Position numbers and translations under genes: made by a program. Source: Spirosoma foliorum (GTDB lineage Bacteria > Bacteroidota > Bacteroidia > Cytophagales > Spirosomataceae). From it: a stretch of DNA of 64,000 nt. Below are positions 51,201-62,589 of this stretch, in pieces; the first letter of the stretch is position 1; each line of letters starts with the position of its first letter. Below the pieces are notes generated by a model. The model was not told the DNA's origin and ran no database searches. It saw only the letters and a program-made list of their open reading frames with translations. The stretch covers positions 496,001 to 560,000 of the forward strand of contig NZ_CP059732.1 of assembly GCF_014117325.1 (NCBI RefSeq). Direction: 5' to 3'.

Positions 51201-51252
51201 TCTCCAATAAAAAAACGCCGGGCAAAAATGTCCGGCGTTTTTTTATTGGAGA
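51201..51252. terminator. Perfect 21-bp bidirectional terminator between ytxH and katG
   Basis: The arms TCTCCAATAAAAAAACGCCGG (51201-51221) and complement (51232-51252) are exact, loop 10 bases, with A and T tracts inside the stem on both strands. It lies between convergent genes. Confidence 0.93.
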
Positions 51253-51261
51253 AAGAAATAA

Positions 51262-53562
<2,301 letters not shown>

Positions 53563-53635
53563 TTATTGTTAAGGACTTGTCTGAATATGTAGGTTAATAT
53601 GACTTTCGAAAAGACGATGAAGTGATTTACTAGTG

Positions 53636-53667
53636 CAAGGTTACTAGGATGAGAGCTATAAATCAAA
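53636..53667 (-). promoter_or_regulatory. Candidate promoter of katG
   Basis: On the minus strand, TTTG (53664-53667) and TAACCTTG (53636-53643) with a 20-base spacer resemble TTTG / TAnnTTTG, one base off in the -7 box and one base long in the spacer. The -7 box lies about 83 bases before the katG ATG. Confidence 0.4.
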
Positions 53668-53707
53668 TTGATTTAATTGATTATCGTATCGATAAATACT
53701 ATATGAT

Positions 53708-54430
53708 CTAGCTGCCAGCTTGATGGAGTGGTCGAGTTGATTGTTCATGGGTCAGAGTGCCCGTGACAATCATATATTGAGCAGCCGCGTATGTACTCAT
53801 GATCAACCAGGCTGCCCCCGTGATGGTTTGCAGGAACTTATCGATAGCAATTAAGGAATCGGATAGGATAAATAATAACGCGCCAGCAACTACCCATCCA
53901 TAATGCAGTGTACCCTGACGCAGTACGGCGAGCAACCCCATCGTATTCAGGGAAATAGCATATACCACAACTGGCCACCACAATGCCTGCAAAGCTGGAT
54001 TTTGTGCGAAGGCTGGCCTGAGCAGGATTAGGAAAATAATGAGGTATATCAGGAAAGGCAGCGCACGTTTCCAGATCGATTGAATGGTGAGTAGCATCCC
54101 GGCTTGACGAATGGATAACCAGAATGCCCGACTATAGCACAATTGCATGACCAGGAATGCGCCCAATCCTGGGGCAAACAAGTCGACTTCACGAATCATT
54201 AAAAAAACATCGCCCAACAAGGCGAATACCATACCGATCATTAGCCAGCGGATTACTAACGGAAAAGTTGCTGGTCGATACTGTTGCCAGCAATACCCCA
54301 GGAGCATCAACATAATAAGCGGTTTACAACCATAATGTAGCCACTGGATGGATAGCGTATCGCCCAGCATTTCGAGGCAAGTTATGGCGATAAATGCGAT
54401 GGTGAAAAGTAGGGTCGGCTTTGTATACAT
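53708..54430 (-). CDS. YhhN-family integral membrane protein (lysoplasmalogenase-like)
   Basis: The 240-residue protein is almost entirely hydrophobic with about 8 membrane segments. CKPLIMLMLLGYCWQQY, MVFALLGDVFLMI, LVMQLCYSRAFWLSI and LFILSDSLIAIDKF are the conserved YhhN/TMEM86 blocks (with the D in LGDVFLM and SDSLIA). TMEM86 hydrolyses lysoplasmalogen; bacterial YhhN proteins may act on similar lipids. This is inferred from the family only. Confidence 0.82.
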   Translation of the reverse strand: MYTKPTLLFTIAFIAITCLEMLGDTLSIQWLHYGCKPLIMLMLLGYCWQQYRPATFPLVIRWLMIGMVFALLGDVFLMIREVDLFAPGLGAFLVMQLCYSRAFWLSIRQAGMLLTIQSIWKRALPFLIYLIIFLILLRPAFAQNPALQALWWPVVVYAISLNTMGLLAVLRQGTLHYGWVVAGALLFILSDSLIAIDKFLQTITGAAWLIMSTYAAAQYMIVTGTLTHEQSTRPLHQAGS

Positions 54431-54572
54431 GGTGGTTAACGGACAGCAGAATGTCCATTTGCATACAGAATAAAGCGCAATTGCATATCTACTGCTTACT
54501 GCTCAAAAGTGACTAAAATCAAACCATTTTGTTGATAGCTCGTTTATAAAACAATACTCAACAAAAAATAAT

Positions 54573-54875
54573 ATGGATAAGCTACAGAAGTTTGAGTTGA
54601 TGAACAAGATTGTTCGTGAACTGGAAGACCTGCAAAACAGCCAGACGGCTTTAATCGAGAAAATAGGTAAGATTGAAGTGGATAATATGAATGGGTTAAA
54701 TGACTCGTATCTGGAAAAAAATCTGGGTACGATGCACGGTAAGATTGCCGAAAACCTCGACACGATTATTGAGATTTTTTCCCACTTCGAAAGTAAGCGT
54801 GATGAATACGCTGAGAAAAACAGCGCGGCCATTGCCGCCATTGAAGCTGCTGCGGCTATCGAAGCTGCCAACTAA
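54573..54875 (+). CDS. Small coiled-coil protein of unknown function
   Basis: The 100-residue protein is helical and charged (KLQKFELMNKIVRELEDLQNSQTALIEKIGKI, NLDTIIEIFSHFESKRDEYAEK) and ends in the Ala/Ile/Glu-rich repeat AAIAAIEAAAAIEAAN. No signal or membrane segment is seen. No family is recognised. The product is probably a small cytoplasmic structural or regulatory protein. Confidence 0.55.
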   Translation: MDKLQKFELMNKIVRELEDLQNSQTALIEKIGKIEVDNMNGLNDSYLEKNLGTMHGKIAENLDTIIEIFSHFESKRDEYAEKNSAAIAAIEAAAAIEAAN

Positions 54876-54890
54876 AGAATTATTTGGTTT

Positions 54891-54967
54891 AAACCTATAA
54901 GGTCTCAAAGACCTTATAGGTTTACAAGTATAAGGCCAGTTGTGTGATCACGACTGGCCTTTCTTAT
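54891..54967. terminator. Two hairpins between the small coiled-coil gene and the M1 gene
   Basis: AAACCTATAAGGTCT (54891-54905) and its exact complement (54909-54923) with a 3-base loop form one stem. A second, AAGGCCAGT..ACTGGCCTTT (54930-54965), follows with a T-rich end. The word AACCTATAAGG recurs at 13609 and near 61075-61130. They separate convergent genes. Confidence 0.85.
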
Positions 54968-55120
54968 AGCTAGAAAACGAAATACCTTACTTTTCGAAGA
55001 ACAACATGAGCACCTACAACAGGGCTACGTGATTACATAAGTTGAATGAGATTTCGTGCTTGTCGTTTCGGAGATATCTACGCGAATAAAGCCCGAAATG
55101 GATCTGGCTACTGTTCAGAT

Positions 55121-57682
55121 CTAGGGTTGGTAAACCAACTTACTAGCTCGAAATGGTTTGTCGGCGGCTTGTAGCAACTTGGCTCGTAAACGCGGGTTGT
55201 AATTGGGCCGGTCGGCCAGAAATTTGCGAATGAGCTGTGCTACTTCCGGTGTTTGATAGCTCGATAAGGTAGAACTCACCCAACGTTCAGGAAAGAAAAT
55301 ATCACCTGTTCGCTGAATCTCGTCTAACAGCTCCAGACTTTTAGGCAGATACTTTGCTGAGGTCACGGTTCGTAAGGGGTGATGCAGATAGCCCAAAGCA
55401 TCTACCACCCAGGCCTCACGCTCCCGATTAGTCTCGTTGGCCAAAGAGGCAAAGAATTGATCGCGCTCAGCTACATTGCCCGATAGAGCAGGCATCATAA
55501 ACGTGAGCCGCTTTTTACGATCTGGATTTTTGATGCGTGCTAATTGCTTCGTCAGGATTCCCTCAACCGGGTAATCTCGTACAGCTAATGCAAGAGCCAG
55601 CGATGTGTAATCATCTTCGGTGAGCGTTACGCCAGCGGGTGCCTTTTGCTCATTCCAGATAGCATACAGCCGATCTTTGGCCTCGGAACTGAGCGCAATG
55701 TTCTGGTATAAGCGAAAGAGGAGTTTCTTTTTGCCGGGAGCTTTTTCATTTTCCATCGCCTGCCAGGCCTCTTTCTCAACAGAAGCGGCAAGGGCTGGTC
55801 GATTGGTTGGCTTGGTGAAATTCCAGACGATATCTGCCAACTGACTCGCCAATAAGCGCAGATTTAACTCTTCGCTTTCTTTGCCTAACAGACTTTGATA
55901 GACAGTAGCCAACTTAACTGGACTAACGACCTGACCCGAAAGCATATTTTCGTACAGGTTGATGTACGCAGCAGCTCGCGTAACGGGATTTTTCACCGTA
56001 CCCAGTTGCGAAATCATCGCGGTATCCACCGGAAAAATGCCGTAACCCTGCCCCGATGAATTGAAAATAACAAACGACGGGGCGGCTTTGCCAACAGCTT
56101 CGGTAAGCGTTACGGTAGCCTGATTCATAGGCACGGTCAATTCCTCTACATGGTCGGGATAAACGAGGGCAACTTCAAATCCCTGTGGCCACAAGCGCTT
56201 TGTACCATCTTCCCCCATCTGCGAAATCGTGAATCGGCTAATTTTTCCGGCCTGCTTATCGAGTTGATAGCTAAATTTTGGTCGACTCGTTTCGCTTACC
56301 CAGACGTGATTCCAGGCAGCCAGATCGGCGGGTGTTCGAGCGTCTAAAATGGCAATAAGATCGGCCCAGGTTGCGTTGCCGAATGCGTATTTTTTGAGGT
56401 ATTCACGTAATCCGTCGCGTAGGGCTGTTTTTCCCATGAGTCGCTCCAGTTGCCGCATCATGATAGGCGCTTTATGGTAAATGATGCCACCGTAGAGCGT
56501 TCCGGCTTCTTTCAGATTAGCGAGTGGTTGCCCAATTGGGTTAGCGCCTTCGGTACGATCAACGGCATAAGCGGCCGGAAAATGATCGACTACAAACTGG
56601 AGATCGTAGTTGGCATCGGCGGAGGATACTTCGGTGATTTTGTCGGCCATGAAATTGGCGAAAACCTCTTTCAGCCAGACATCGTTGAACCAGCGCATTG
56701 TAACCATGTCGCCAAACCACATATGCGCCGTTTCGTGCGAAATAACACTGGCACGCGACAACCGCTGATCGCGAGTGGCCCCATTATCTAAAAACAAAGC
56801 CGAGGCCCGATAGTCAATGGCGCCTACGTGCTCCATGCCGCCGTACTGAAAGTCGGGAATGGCGGCAAAATCAAACTTCTGGAATGGGTAAGGAATTTGA
56901 GTATAGTCTTCCAGAAACGTCAGTGCATCGGCATGAAGTTTAAAGAGCGTCTCCATACTCAGGCGAATTTTGGTCGTGTCGGTTTCCCGGTGCAGGAGCG
57001 TCATTGGCCGGCCATTAAGCGTACGGGTTACTGGTGAGAATTTCCCGGCTACAAATGAGAATAAGTACGTGGGAATAATGTTGGAGACCTGGAAATTGAC
57101 CGTTTTGCGTTCGCCCGCTATAGATGAGTCCTTAACCGCAGCATTGCCCATCGCTTGCCAGTTTGTTGGAATCGTAAGCGACAGTTGAAACGTGGCCTTC
57201 AGATCGGGCTGATCGAAGCAGGGGAAAACGGTTCGGGCACGGTCGGGAACAAGCAGTGTGTAGAGGTAATCATCGTTCCGATTCAACGACAAATTACCCG
57301 CCGTAAACTGGATTGAAATAGTGTTCTTTCCGGGCTGCAAAAAAGCAGTAGAAATCAGCAGATGTTCGCTCTCAAACACAACCGGAATTTCCTTTTTATT
57401 GACTGAAACTTTCTGGATATGAGTACGTTCTTCCTTAAAGTCGATCTGAAGTGGAGCCGTTGTTCGGGCCCAGGTAAATGTTATTGTTTCACTGGCTGGA
57501 ATTAGTTGGTTTTTCTGCGCTGGAATGTCGAACTTTAGTGCATACGCCAGCTGGCTGATTTGCTGCCTGCGTGCCTTAGCCAATGTTTGCGATACACCCG
57601 CTTCAATGGCTGGTGTAGACTGTGCGTTGCCTAGCATGGCGATGAAGAAAAAGAGGAATAGAGTAATGCCGTAACGATTCAT
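55121..57682 (-). CDS. M1-family aminopeptidase
   Basis: The 853-residue protein has a signal peptide (TLFLFFFIAMLGNAQS), an N-terminal beta-saddle, a catalytic domain with GGMEH (281-285), HETAHMWFGD (zinc ligands His316, His320 and Glu339 in WLKEVFANFM), and a long C-terminal helical domain. It removes N-terminal residues from peptides, probably in the periplasm or at the cell surface. The substrate-binding motif is GGMEH rather than the usual GAMEN, which may change specificity. Its C-terminus ends ASKLVYQP. Confidence 0.93.
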   Translation of the reverse strand: MNRYGITLFLFFFIAMLGNAQSTPAIEAGVSQTLAKARRQQISQLAYALKFDIPAQKNQLIPASETITFTWARTTAPLQIDFKEERTHIQKVSVNKKEIPVVFESEHLLISTAFLQPGKNTISIQFTAGNLSLNRNDDYLYTLLVPDRARTVFPCFDQPDLKATFQLSLTIPTNWQAMGNAAVKDSSIAGERKTVNFQVSNIIPTYLFSFVAGKFSPVTRTLNGRPMTLLHRETDTTKIRLSMETLFKLHADALTFLEDYTQIPYPFQKFDFAAIPDFQYGGMEHVGAIDYRASALFLDNGATRDQRLSRASVISHETAHMWFGDMVTMRWFNDVWLKEVFANFMADKITEVSSADANYDLQFVVDHFPAAYAVDRTEGANPIGQPLANLKEAGTLYGGIIYHKAPIMMRQLERLMGKTALRDGLREYLKKYAFGNATWADLIAILDARTPADLAAWNHVWVSETSRPKFSYQLDKQAGKISRFTISQMGEDGTKRLWPQGFEVALVYPDHVEELTVPMNQATVTLTEAVGKAAPSFVIFNSSGQGYGIFPVDTAMISQLGTVKNPVTRAAAYINLYENMLSGQVVSPVKLATVYQSLLGKESEELNLRLLASQLADIVWNFTKPTNRPALAASVEKEAWQAMENEKAPGKKKLLFRLYQNIALSSEAKDRLYAIWNEQKAPAGVTLTEDDYTSLALALAVRDYPVEGILTKQLARIKNPDRKKRLTFMMPALSGNVAERDQFFASLANETNREREAWVVDALGYLHHPLRTVTSAKYLPKSLELLDEIQRTGDIFFPERWVSSTLSSYQTPEVAQLIRKFLADRPNYNPRLRAKLLQAADKPFRASKLVYQP

Positions 57683-57824
57683 AGAATGGTCATTTAATAG
57701 TCAGTGATGGTCAGTGCGGGGGCGTCCTCGCGGTAGTCATTCCATAGTTTACCAATGAATGACCTTACCGACAGCGTATGGCAATCAATGACAACTAATT
57801 TGTTGGTCAAAAATAAGGTACTCT

Positions 57825-59096
57825 ATGAAACAGCACCTATCTTTTCTGCTGCTATTGCTGGCAATTTTGGGCAATACTATGCCTGTTTTGGCCAATCACG
57901 TCCTGATTCCGATGGACGACCGGCAAACCAACCACCTGAAAGCGTATGGTATTGCGTACAAAATCTTAAAAGACGATCAGGACGTTGACTGGCTGCTGAA
58001 CTATCGGGGCGGCAGTTTTATGATTAAATACACCACTGCCCTCGAAACTGAATGTCGGGTTCGGGGTGTCTCGTTTGAGACAATTTCGGATGGGCAAGCT
58101 GCTTCTATTCGCCAGCAACTATCCGACCCTGATGTGAATATGAATGTGGTGACGCTTCAGAAAGCGGCCAAAATCATTGTGTATTCGCCCATTAAAGTGA
58201 GTCCGGCTGAGTTCGAAAATACCGATGCTGTGCTCTTGGTGCTCACCTACGCCGAAATCCCGTATGAAGTCGTTTACGACGAAGAAATTCTCAAAGGTGA
58301 TCTGGCAAAATATGACTGGCTGCATTTACACCACGAGGATTTTACAGGGCAGTATGGCCGAAACATGCATCGGCAGACCTTAGCCGATATTAAAGCTCAG
58401 GAAGACATTGCCCGTAAATATGGTTATGCGAAAGTATCGCAGATGAAGCTGGCTGTTGCCAAAGCTATTAAAGCATTTTGTGCGGGCGGAGGCTATTTGT
58501 TTGCCATGTGCTCAGCTGCCGAAACACTCGATATTGCTCTGGCGGCCGATGGCGTCGATATTGTCGGGAGCAGCTACGATGGCGACGATATGGACCCCAA
58601 TGCTCAACAGAAGCTTGATTTTACCAAGACGTTTGCCTTTGGCAATTTCACGCTCGAATCGGACAATGGCTACCGGGGTTTCTCGACATTTTCGGATATT
58701 AACTCTGCCGGTGGTCGTGGTTTCGATCAACCGCAGGGCTTCTTTGAGCTATTTAATTTTTCGGCCAAGTGGGATGTCATTCCGGCCATGCTGACGCAGA
58801 ACCACGAGTCGATTATCAAGGAATTTTTTGGCCAGACAACGGCCTTTCGGAAGGGGGCTGTGAAGCCGAGTAGCTTAGTGATGGGCGAAAGTAAATCCTC
58901 TGACCGTTACCTCTACGGCGAAGTGGGCAAGGGCCAATGGACGTTTTATGGTGGTCATGATCCAGAAGGATTGCGTGGAGGGGGCGGTTTCCGCAATCCC
59001 ACCGATTTGAATCTACACCCGCACTCGCCCGGTTACCGGCTTATCTTGAATAACGTGTTATTTCCTTCGGCTCGGAAAAAGAAGCGCAAGACGTAG
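57825..59096 (+). CDS. Exported conserved protein, often labelled 'asparagine synthetase B'
   Basis: The 423-residue protein has a signal peptide (HLSFLLLLLAILGNTMPVLAN) and a conserved domain: HVLIPMDDRQTNHLKAYGIAYKILKDDQDVDWLLNYRGGSFM, LRGVSFETISD, CAGGGYLFAMCSAAETLDIALAADGVD. The FCAGGGYLFAMCSAAET part resembles the nucleophile elbow of class I glutamine amidotransferase-like folds (Cys in AMCSA). I see no asparagine synthetase ATP-binding domain, so that common label is not supported. The C-terminus is basic (KKKRKT). The substrate is unknown. Confidence 0.7.
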   Translation: MKQHLSFLLLLLAILGNTMPVLANHVLIPMDDRQTNHLKAYGIAYKILKDDQDVDWLLNYRGGSFMIKYTTALETECRVRGVSFETISDGQAASIRQQLSDPDVNMNVVTLQKAAKIIVYSPIKVSPAEFENTDAVLLVLTYAEIPYEVVYDEEILKGDLAKYDWLHLHHEDFTGQYGRNMHRQTLADIKAQEDIARKYGYAKVSQMKLAVAKAIKAFCAGGGYLFAMCSAAETLDIALAADGVDIVGSSYDGDDMDPNAQQKLDFTKTFAFGNFTLESDNGYRGFSTFSDINSAGGRGFDQPQGFFELFNFSAKWDVIPAMLTQNHESIIKEFFGQTTAFRKGAVKPSSLVMGESKSSDRYLYGEVGKGQWTFYGGHDPEGLRGGGGFRNPTDLNLHPHSPGYRLILNNVLFPSARKKKRKT

Positions 59097-59101
59097 AAAG
59101 G

Positions 59102-59131
59102 ATGGCGCGAACGTCTACGTTCGTGCTATCA
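59102..59131. terminator. Short hairpin between the putative amidotransferase-like gene and next gene
   Basis: GATGGCGCGAACG (59102-59114) pairs with CGTTCGTGCTATC (59119-59131) with two mismatches and a 4-base loop TCTA. It lies between convergent genes and shares the word GAACGTCTACG with the repeat at 1801-1893. Confidence 0.65.
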
Positions 59132-59133
59132 AA

Positions 59134-59481
59134 TCAGAGCTTCCTCCACTGTAGCAGGTAAACAAACGTATCGCCTTTCATCTTAAAAGTAACGAGTTGC
59201 CAACCCTGGCGAACCATAAAGTTCAGAGCATCAATGCTGGAATTGAACGTAATGACTTGCTTATCGGGACCTGCTATTTTCGGGCGGGAAAGGCCATTAT
59301 CAACAAAACGCTGTCCGTAATCAATCAGGACACGTGCTCTGGACAAGCCACTGGCATTGGTACAAAATAATTGGCAGAAGGGCGTGTTGGTCGTATCAAT
59401 GGCCACGCCATCAACGTATACCTGGGCAAAACTCGTGTTGGCTAAGAACAAACTTAAACAGAGAACGAAGAGTAGTTTCAT
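59134..59481 (-). CDS. Hypothetical exported protein
   Basis: The 115-residue protein has a signal peptide (KLLFVLCLSLFLANTSFAQ) and a mature domain with YVDGVAIDTTNTPFCQLFCTNASGL, a tight CxxxC pair, and ITFNSSIDALNFMVRQGWQLVTFKMKG. The end resembles the DUF4177-like 'ALNxxxxxGWxLV' motif. The function is unknown. Confidence 0.6.
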   Translation of the reverse strand: MKLLFVLCLSLFLANTSFAQVYVDGVAIDTTNTPFCQLFCTNASGLSRARVLIDYGQRFVDNGLSRPKIAGPDKQVITFNSSIDALNFMVRQGWQLVTFKMKGDTFVYLLQWRKL

Positions 59482-59544
59482 GATTGAGTATAGATAGGAA
59501 ATTAGCGTATTCAGAACCTGAAAGTCCTAATTTTAAGCCCTGTT

Positions 59545-59967
59545 TTATAAATAACCCCGGCCATAATTAGCATAGGTGATAGCCCAATCTTTGTTATTTA
59601 ATCGGTTTATATACAAGTATTTGTAGCCATCTCTTAGTTGGAAATGGGCGCAACCATTGGTCGTTTTAAGAACTATTTCATCAGTTGGTCTCGCTTTTAC
59701 TTTTAAACGCCCAGCTAACCCATTGGTTGAAGTTTCGAATTGTTTCTGTGCTATAAGATTGCCGTTGACCAGAACTGATATCGGTTCGTCAAAGTCATAT
59801 TCAAACACGAACACTCGTGCTGAATCGGGACTGTATGGTTCAACGCTATGAGACCGCTCATTAACATCTACAGTTTCTGAAACAGACCGACATCCCGATT
59901 GAATACTCTGTTCACAACCCAGTAGACCAACTAGGCCGAGGCAACTAAATAGAAAGTGTCTCATCAT
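59545..59967 (-). CDS. Hypothetical lipoprotein
   Basis: The 140-residue protein has a lipoprotein signal MMRHFLFSCLGLVGLLGC (Cys18) and a beta-rich domain (VFVFEYDFDEPISVLVNGNLIAQKQFETSTNGLAGRLKVKARPTDEIVLKT). It has the look of an immunoglobulin-like or carbohydrate-binding beta-sandwich. No family is recognised. Confidence 0.55.
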   Translation of the reverse strand: MMRHFLFSCLGLVGLLGCEQSIQSGCRSVSETVDVNERSHSVEPYSPDSARVFVFEYDFDEPISVLVNGNLIAQKQFETSTNGLAGRLKVKARPTDEIVLKTTNGCAHFQLRDGYKYLYINRLNNKDWAITYANYGRGYL

Positions 59968-60019
59968 TTTTACTTTGTATGATGAGACCCATTAACTAAT
60001 CGGAACGTTGGAACGGATC

Positions 60020-60118
60020 GGTATATCGGAGTGCCACTCCATTGAGCGGTAAGACTAAGTTTATCACAGGACCATTAGTCGCTAAGGCGACTGCACCGGA
60101 GTGGTACTCCGGTGTACC
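60020..60118. repeat. Inverted repeat upstream of the lipoprotein gene, downstream of the methyltransferase
   Basis: The ends GGTATATCGGAGTGCCACTCC (60020-60040) and GGAGTGGTACTCCGGTGTACC (60098-60118) are complementary with three mismatches. An inner palindrome (GACTAA / TTAGTC) lies between them. It lies between co-directional minus-strand genes. Confidence 0.7.
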
Positions 60119-60138
60119 GCCACTTTAACAGTGCCCGA

Positions 60139-60906
60139 TTATTTCGTTGCGATGTAAAAGAAGTCCAGGCTTCCGGCCGGGTTATTACTGACGAGATAAT
60201 CCGTGTAATTGATTTGAGCCGCCAGCCCATCAGCTTGCAGGAGCCGATTGCGGTTCAGACGATTCATTAAATCATAAGGAACCTGGAGCAGTCGGCGAGG
60301 GAGACGGTATTGCAGGTTAAAAATGTCGAATCGAGTCAGTTTTTTGACCGATTCTTTGTTCTGCTCGTAATAGGTCATCACTTTGTCGTTACCGTGAATT
60401 CCCCGCGTTTCAATTTTGGGGAAGTATTTCGTGATTAACGACTTTAATCCGTCTGCATAATACTCCCGAACGTGCCAGGGGTTTCGGGTAAGCGAGAAGG
60501 TTTTATTGACCGTTGTCAGCAACAGCTTACCGCCCGGTTTCAGTACGCGATAGGCTTCTTTGATAAACAGATCATCGTTTTCAATATGTTCAATAACCTG
60601 AAACGTTACGATGTAATCGAACGTATTGTCAGCAAGTGTGCTGAGTGGGGGAATGTTGGCAGCTATGAACGTTGAGGCAGGATATTCGGCCTGAAGTGCC
60701 TTAATCAACTCCTCGTTCTTATCGATACCTGTATAATGTTTAGCGGCTTTAGTCAGTAGTTCTAACCCACGGCCCCAGCCGCAACCAATTTCGAGTACAT
60801 TTCCGCTGACCATTTCGGCTGCTTCAACGTAGGGAAATAGCAGACGTTGGTGGACTGGGTTATCGGATGCGATTTCGGCTGAGGTAATTTCTGTGGTCTT
60901 ATACAT
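60139..60906 (-). CDS. SAM-dependent methyltransferase, class I
   Basis: The 255-residue protein shows the Methyltransf_11 layout: VLEIGCGWGRGLELL (SAM-binding motif I, about 36-50), YTGIDKNEELI, TFDYIVTFQVIEHIENDDLFIKEAYRVLKPGGKLLLTTVNK. The C-terminal part carries an extension (LTRFDIFNLQYRLPRRLLQVPYDLMNRLNRNRLL) typical of methyltransferases acting on larger substrates such as sugars or lipids. The target is not known. Confidence 0.83.
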   Translation of the reverse strand: MYKTTEITSAEIASDNPVHQRLLFPYVEAAEMVSGNVLEIGCGWGRGLELLTKAAKHYTGIDKNEELIKALQAEYPASTFIAANIPPLSTLADNTFDYIVTFQVIEHIENDDLFIKEAYRVLKPGGKLLLTTVNKTFSLTRNPWHVREYYADGLKSLITKYFPKIETRGIHGNDKVMTYYEQNKESVKKLTRFDIFNLQYRLPRRLLQVPYDLMNRLNRNRLLQADGLAAQINYTDYLVSNNPAGSLDFFYIATK

Positions 60907-61149
60907 AGCTAGTTCGGGACGTTTGCTGTAGACTATAGCTAACTAGTTAACGTCTTTGTTGCAATTGAATCTGTAAAATTACTCTTTTGTAGAAGCAAAG
61001 AAAAATGAAGCGGTTTCATAAGTCGAACCGGCCTGTTTTTTCGTTATCAATAAACTAGTTCATATTAGACCTATAAAGGGTTAAAAACCGTTTCGCTTCG
61101 GCGGCTCAAGGGTGGTCTGGCTTATAGGTTTTAGATTGCATCGTTGTTT

Positions 61150-62589
61150 ATGCGCATTCTGTCTGCTTTACTCATTATTTCTATTCTGTCGGCCTGCTCA
61201 AGCGCTAAAAAAACGCAGCAGGCGCGTGTCAATGAGGCTTATGACGCCCGTACCGAAGCACAGCGTAATCAGCCCAGTCGTCCAAGCACTCCTCGCGCCA
61301 ACGATGGGCAGCGTACGGCCACCGCTACGCCAACCGATTCACGTCCGGCTACAACTCAGGCGCCAGCACCCGTTAAAACGAATGATGCACCTGCTATTGG
61401 TACAGGTCCTGCCATGTCGACCAAAGGGGGAGAGTGGGTCGTTACTTCGATCAAAGGGAAGTTTTTAGCCATTGATACGTCGAATGTACGGGTGTACATG
61501 GATTTAACGGCCAAAACGCCAACCGGCGACGCAATCCTGAATCCAGCCGATTTTGTGGAACATTTCCTGATTGCTTATGTCATGTACCCAGACTACAACA
61601 ATCGCGAACGGCTGGGCTATGGAACGGTTCCATTAACTACGCAGAACGTAGGCCATGATGGCGATCATCTGACGTTGACATTCGATATCAAACGCCCTAA
61701 AGGCGCTACGAACGCTGTTTTGTTGACTGAAATTACTGAAACGAACAGTGGTACCAAAGCTCGAAATGACCTGTCATTGCGATTCACTGCCCCTAAATTG
61801 AGTGATCGGTTTACGTTATTTAACAAGAGCAACAAACAACCACAACTGCGCAATTATGTGAACGTCGGCGATACCGTTGTTATTCGTGATGTAAGTGGAA
61901 CAAGTAAAACCCTGTTTGGAGTCCGTTATCGACATGATTTCGAAGCGGCTTCGTCACCTATGAATACTTCGCCCCGTTCAGGTGCCAAATCGCTGACGAT
62001 CGATTCGACGCTGAGCATTACCACAAATCAGCCGTTTGTGTTGCCCCAGGAAGGACTTTACTATTTTGTGGAAGACACAACCGACGCAGCGGGCATTGGG
62101 TTGGTTGTAGCTGATAAACGGTTTCCTAAATTGACCCGACCTGCCAAACTCATCAAGCCTGTGCTATACATGAGCACCAGCAGCGAGATTGGCGAATTGA
62201 ACCAGGCACAAGACACAAAGAAAGCCTTTGACCGGTATTGGCTGAGCATGATGTCAGGAAATGAAGATGTAGCCAGAAAAACACTCAAAGCTTATTTTGA
62301 TCGGGTGGAAGAAGCCAATCGATTGTTTACGACCTACAAAGAGGGTTGGAAAACCGATAAAGGCATGATTTACATTGTGCTGGGGGCGCCTGATCGTGTA
62401 CAGCGGAACCGAGAGCGCGAAGTGTGGGTTTATAATCGCCGGGCTAATGTCTCGGAGGTTAATTTTACATTCACAAAGAAACCGAATCAATTTGTCGAGG
62501 ACCATTACGAGCTGGTGCGTTACATTGAGTATCAGCCAATTTGGTATCCGATTGTCGAAGCATGGAGAACCGGCGCAATCCGCGAGTAA
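61150..62589 (+). CDS. GWxTD-domain lipoprotein
   Basis: From the ATG at 61150 the product has 479 residues: lipoprotein signal MRILSALLIISILSACSSAKK (Cys16), a Gln/Pro/Thr-rich spacer (to about 90), beta-rich middle domains, and the C-terminal GWxTD motif (GWKTDKGMIYIVLGAPDRVQ). GWxTD proteins are common in Bacteroidota and of unknown role. An earlier start at 61144 would add two residues. Its last codons overlap the start of rlmB by 28 bases. Confidence 0.85.
   Translation: MRILSALLIISILSACSSAKKTQQARVNEAYDARTEAQRNQPSRPSTPRANDGQRTATATPTDSRPATTQAPAPVKTNDAPAIGTGPAMSTKGGEWVVTSIKGKFLAIDTSNVRVYMDLTAKTPTGDAILNPADFVEHFLIAYVMYPDYNNRERLGYGTVPLTTQNVGHDGDHLTLTFDIKRPKGATNAVLLTEITETNSGTKARNDLSLRFTAPKLSDRFTLFNKSNKQPQLRNYVNVGDTVVIRDVSGTSKTLFGVRYRHDFEAASSPMNTSPRSGAKSLTIDSTLSITTNQPFVLPQEGLYYFVEDTTDAAGIGLVVADKRFPKLTRPAKLIKPVLYMSTSSEIGELNQAQDTKKAFDRYWLSMMSGNEDVARKTLKAYFDRVEEANRLFTTYKEGWKTDKGMIYIVLGAPDRVQRNREREVWVYNRRANVSEVNFTFTKKPNQFVEDHYELVRYIEYQPIWYPIVEAWRTGAIRE

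Noticed and set aside
61112..61468. 118-residue plus-strand frame overlapping the GWxTD gene
   Set aside because: Different frame over the signal and Pro/Gln-rich spacer of the GWxTD protein; Leu/Arg-rich shadow.
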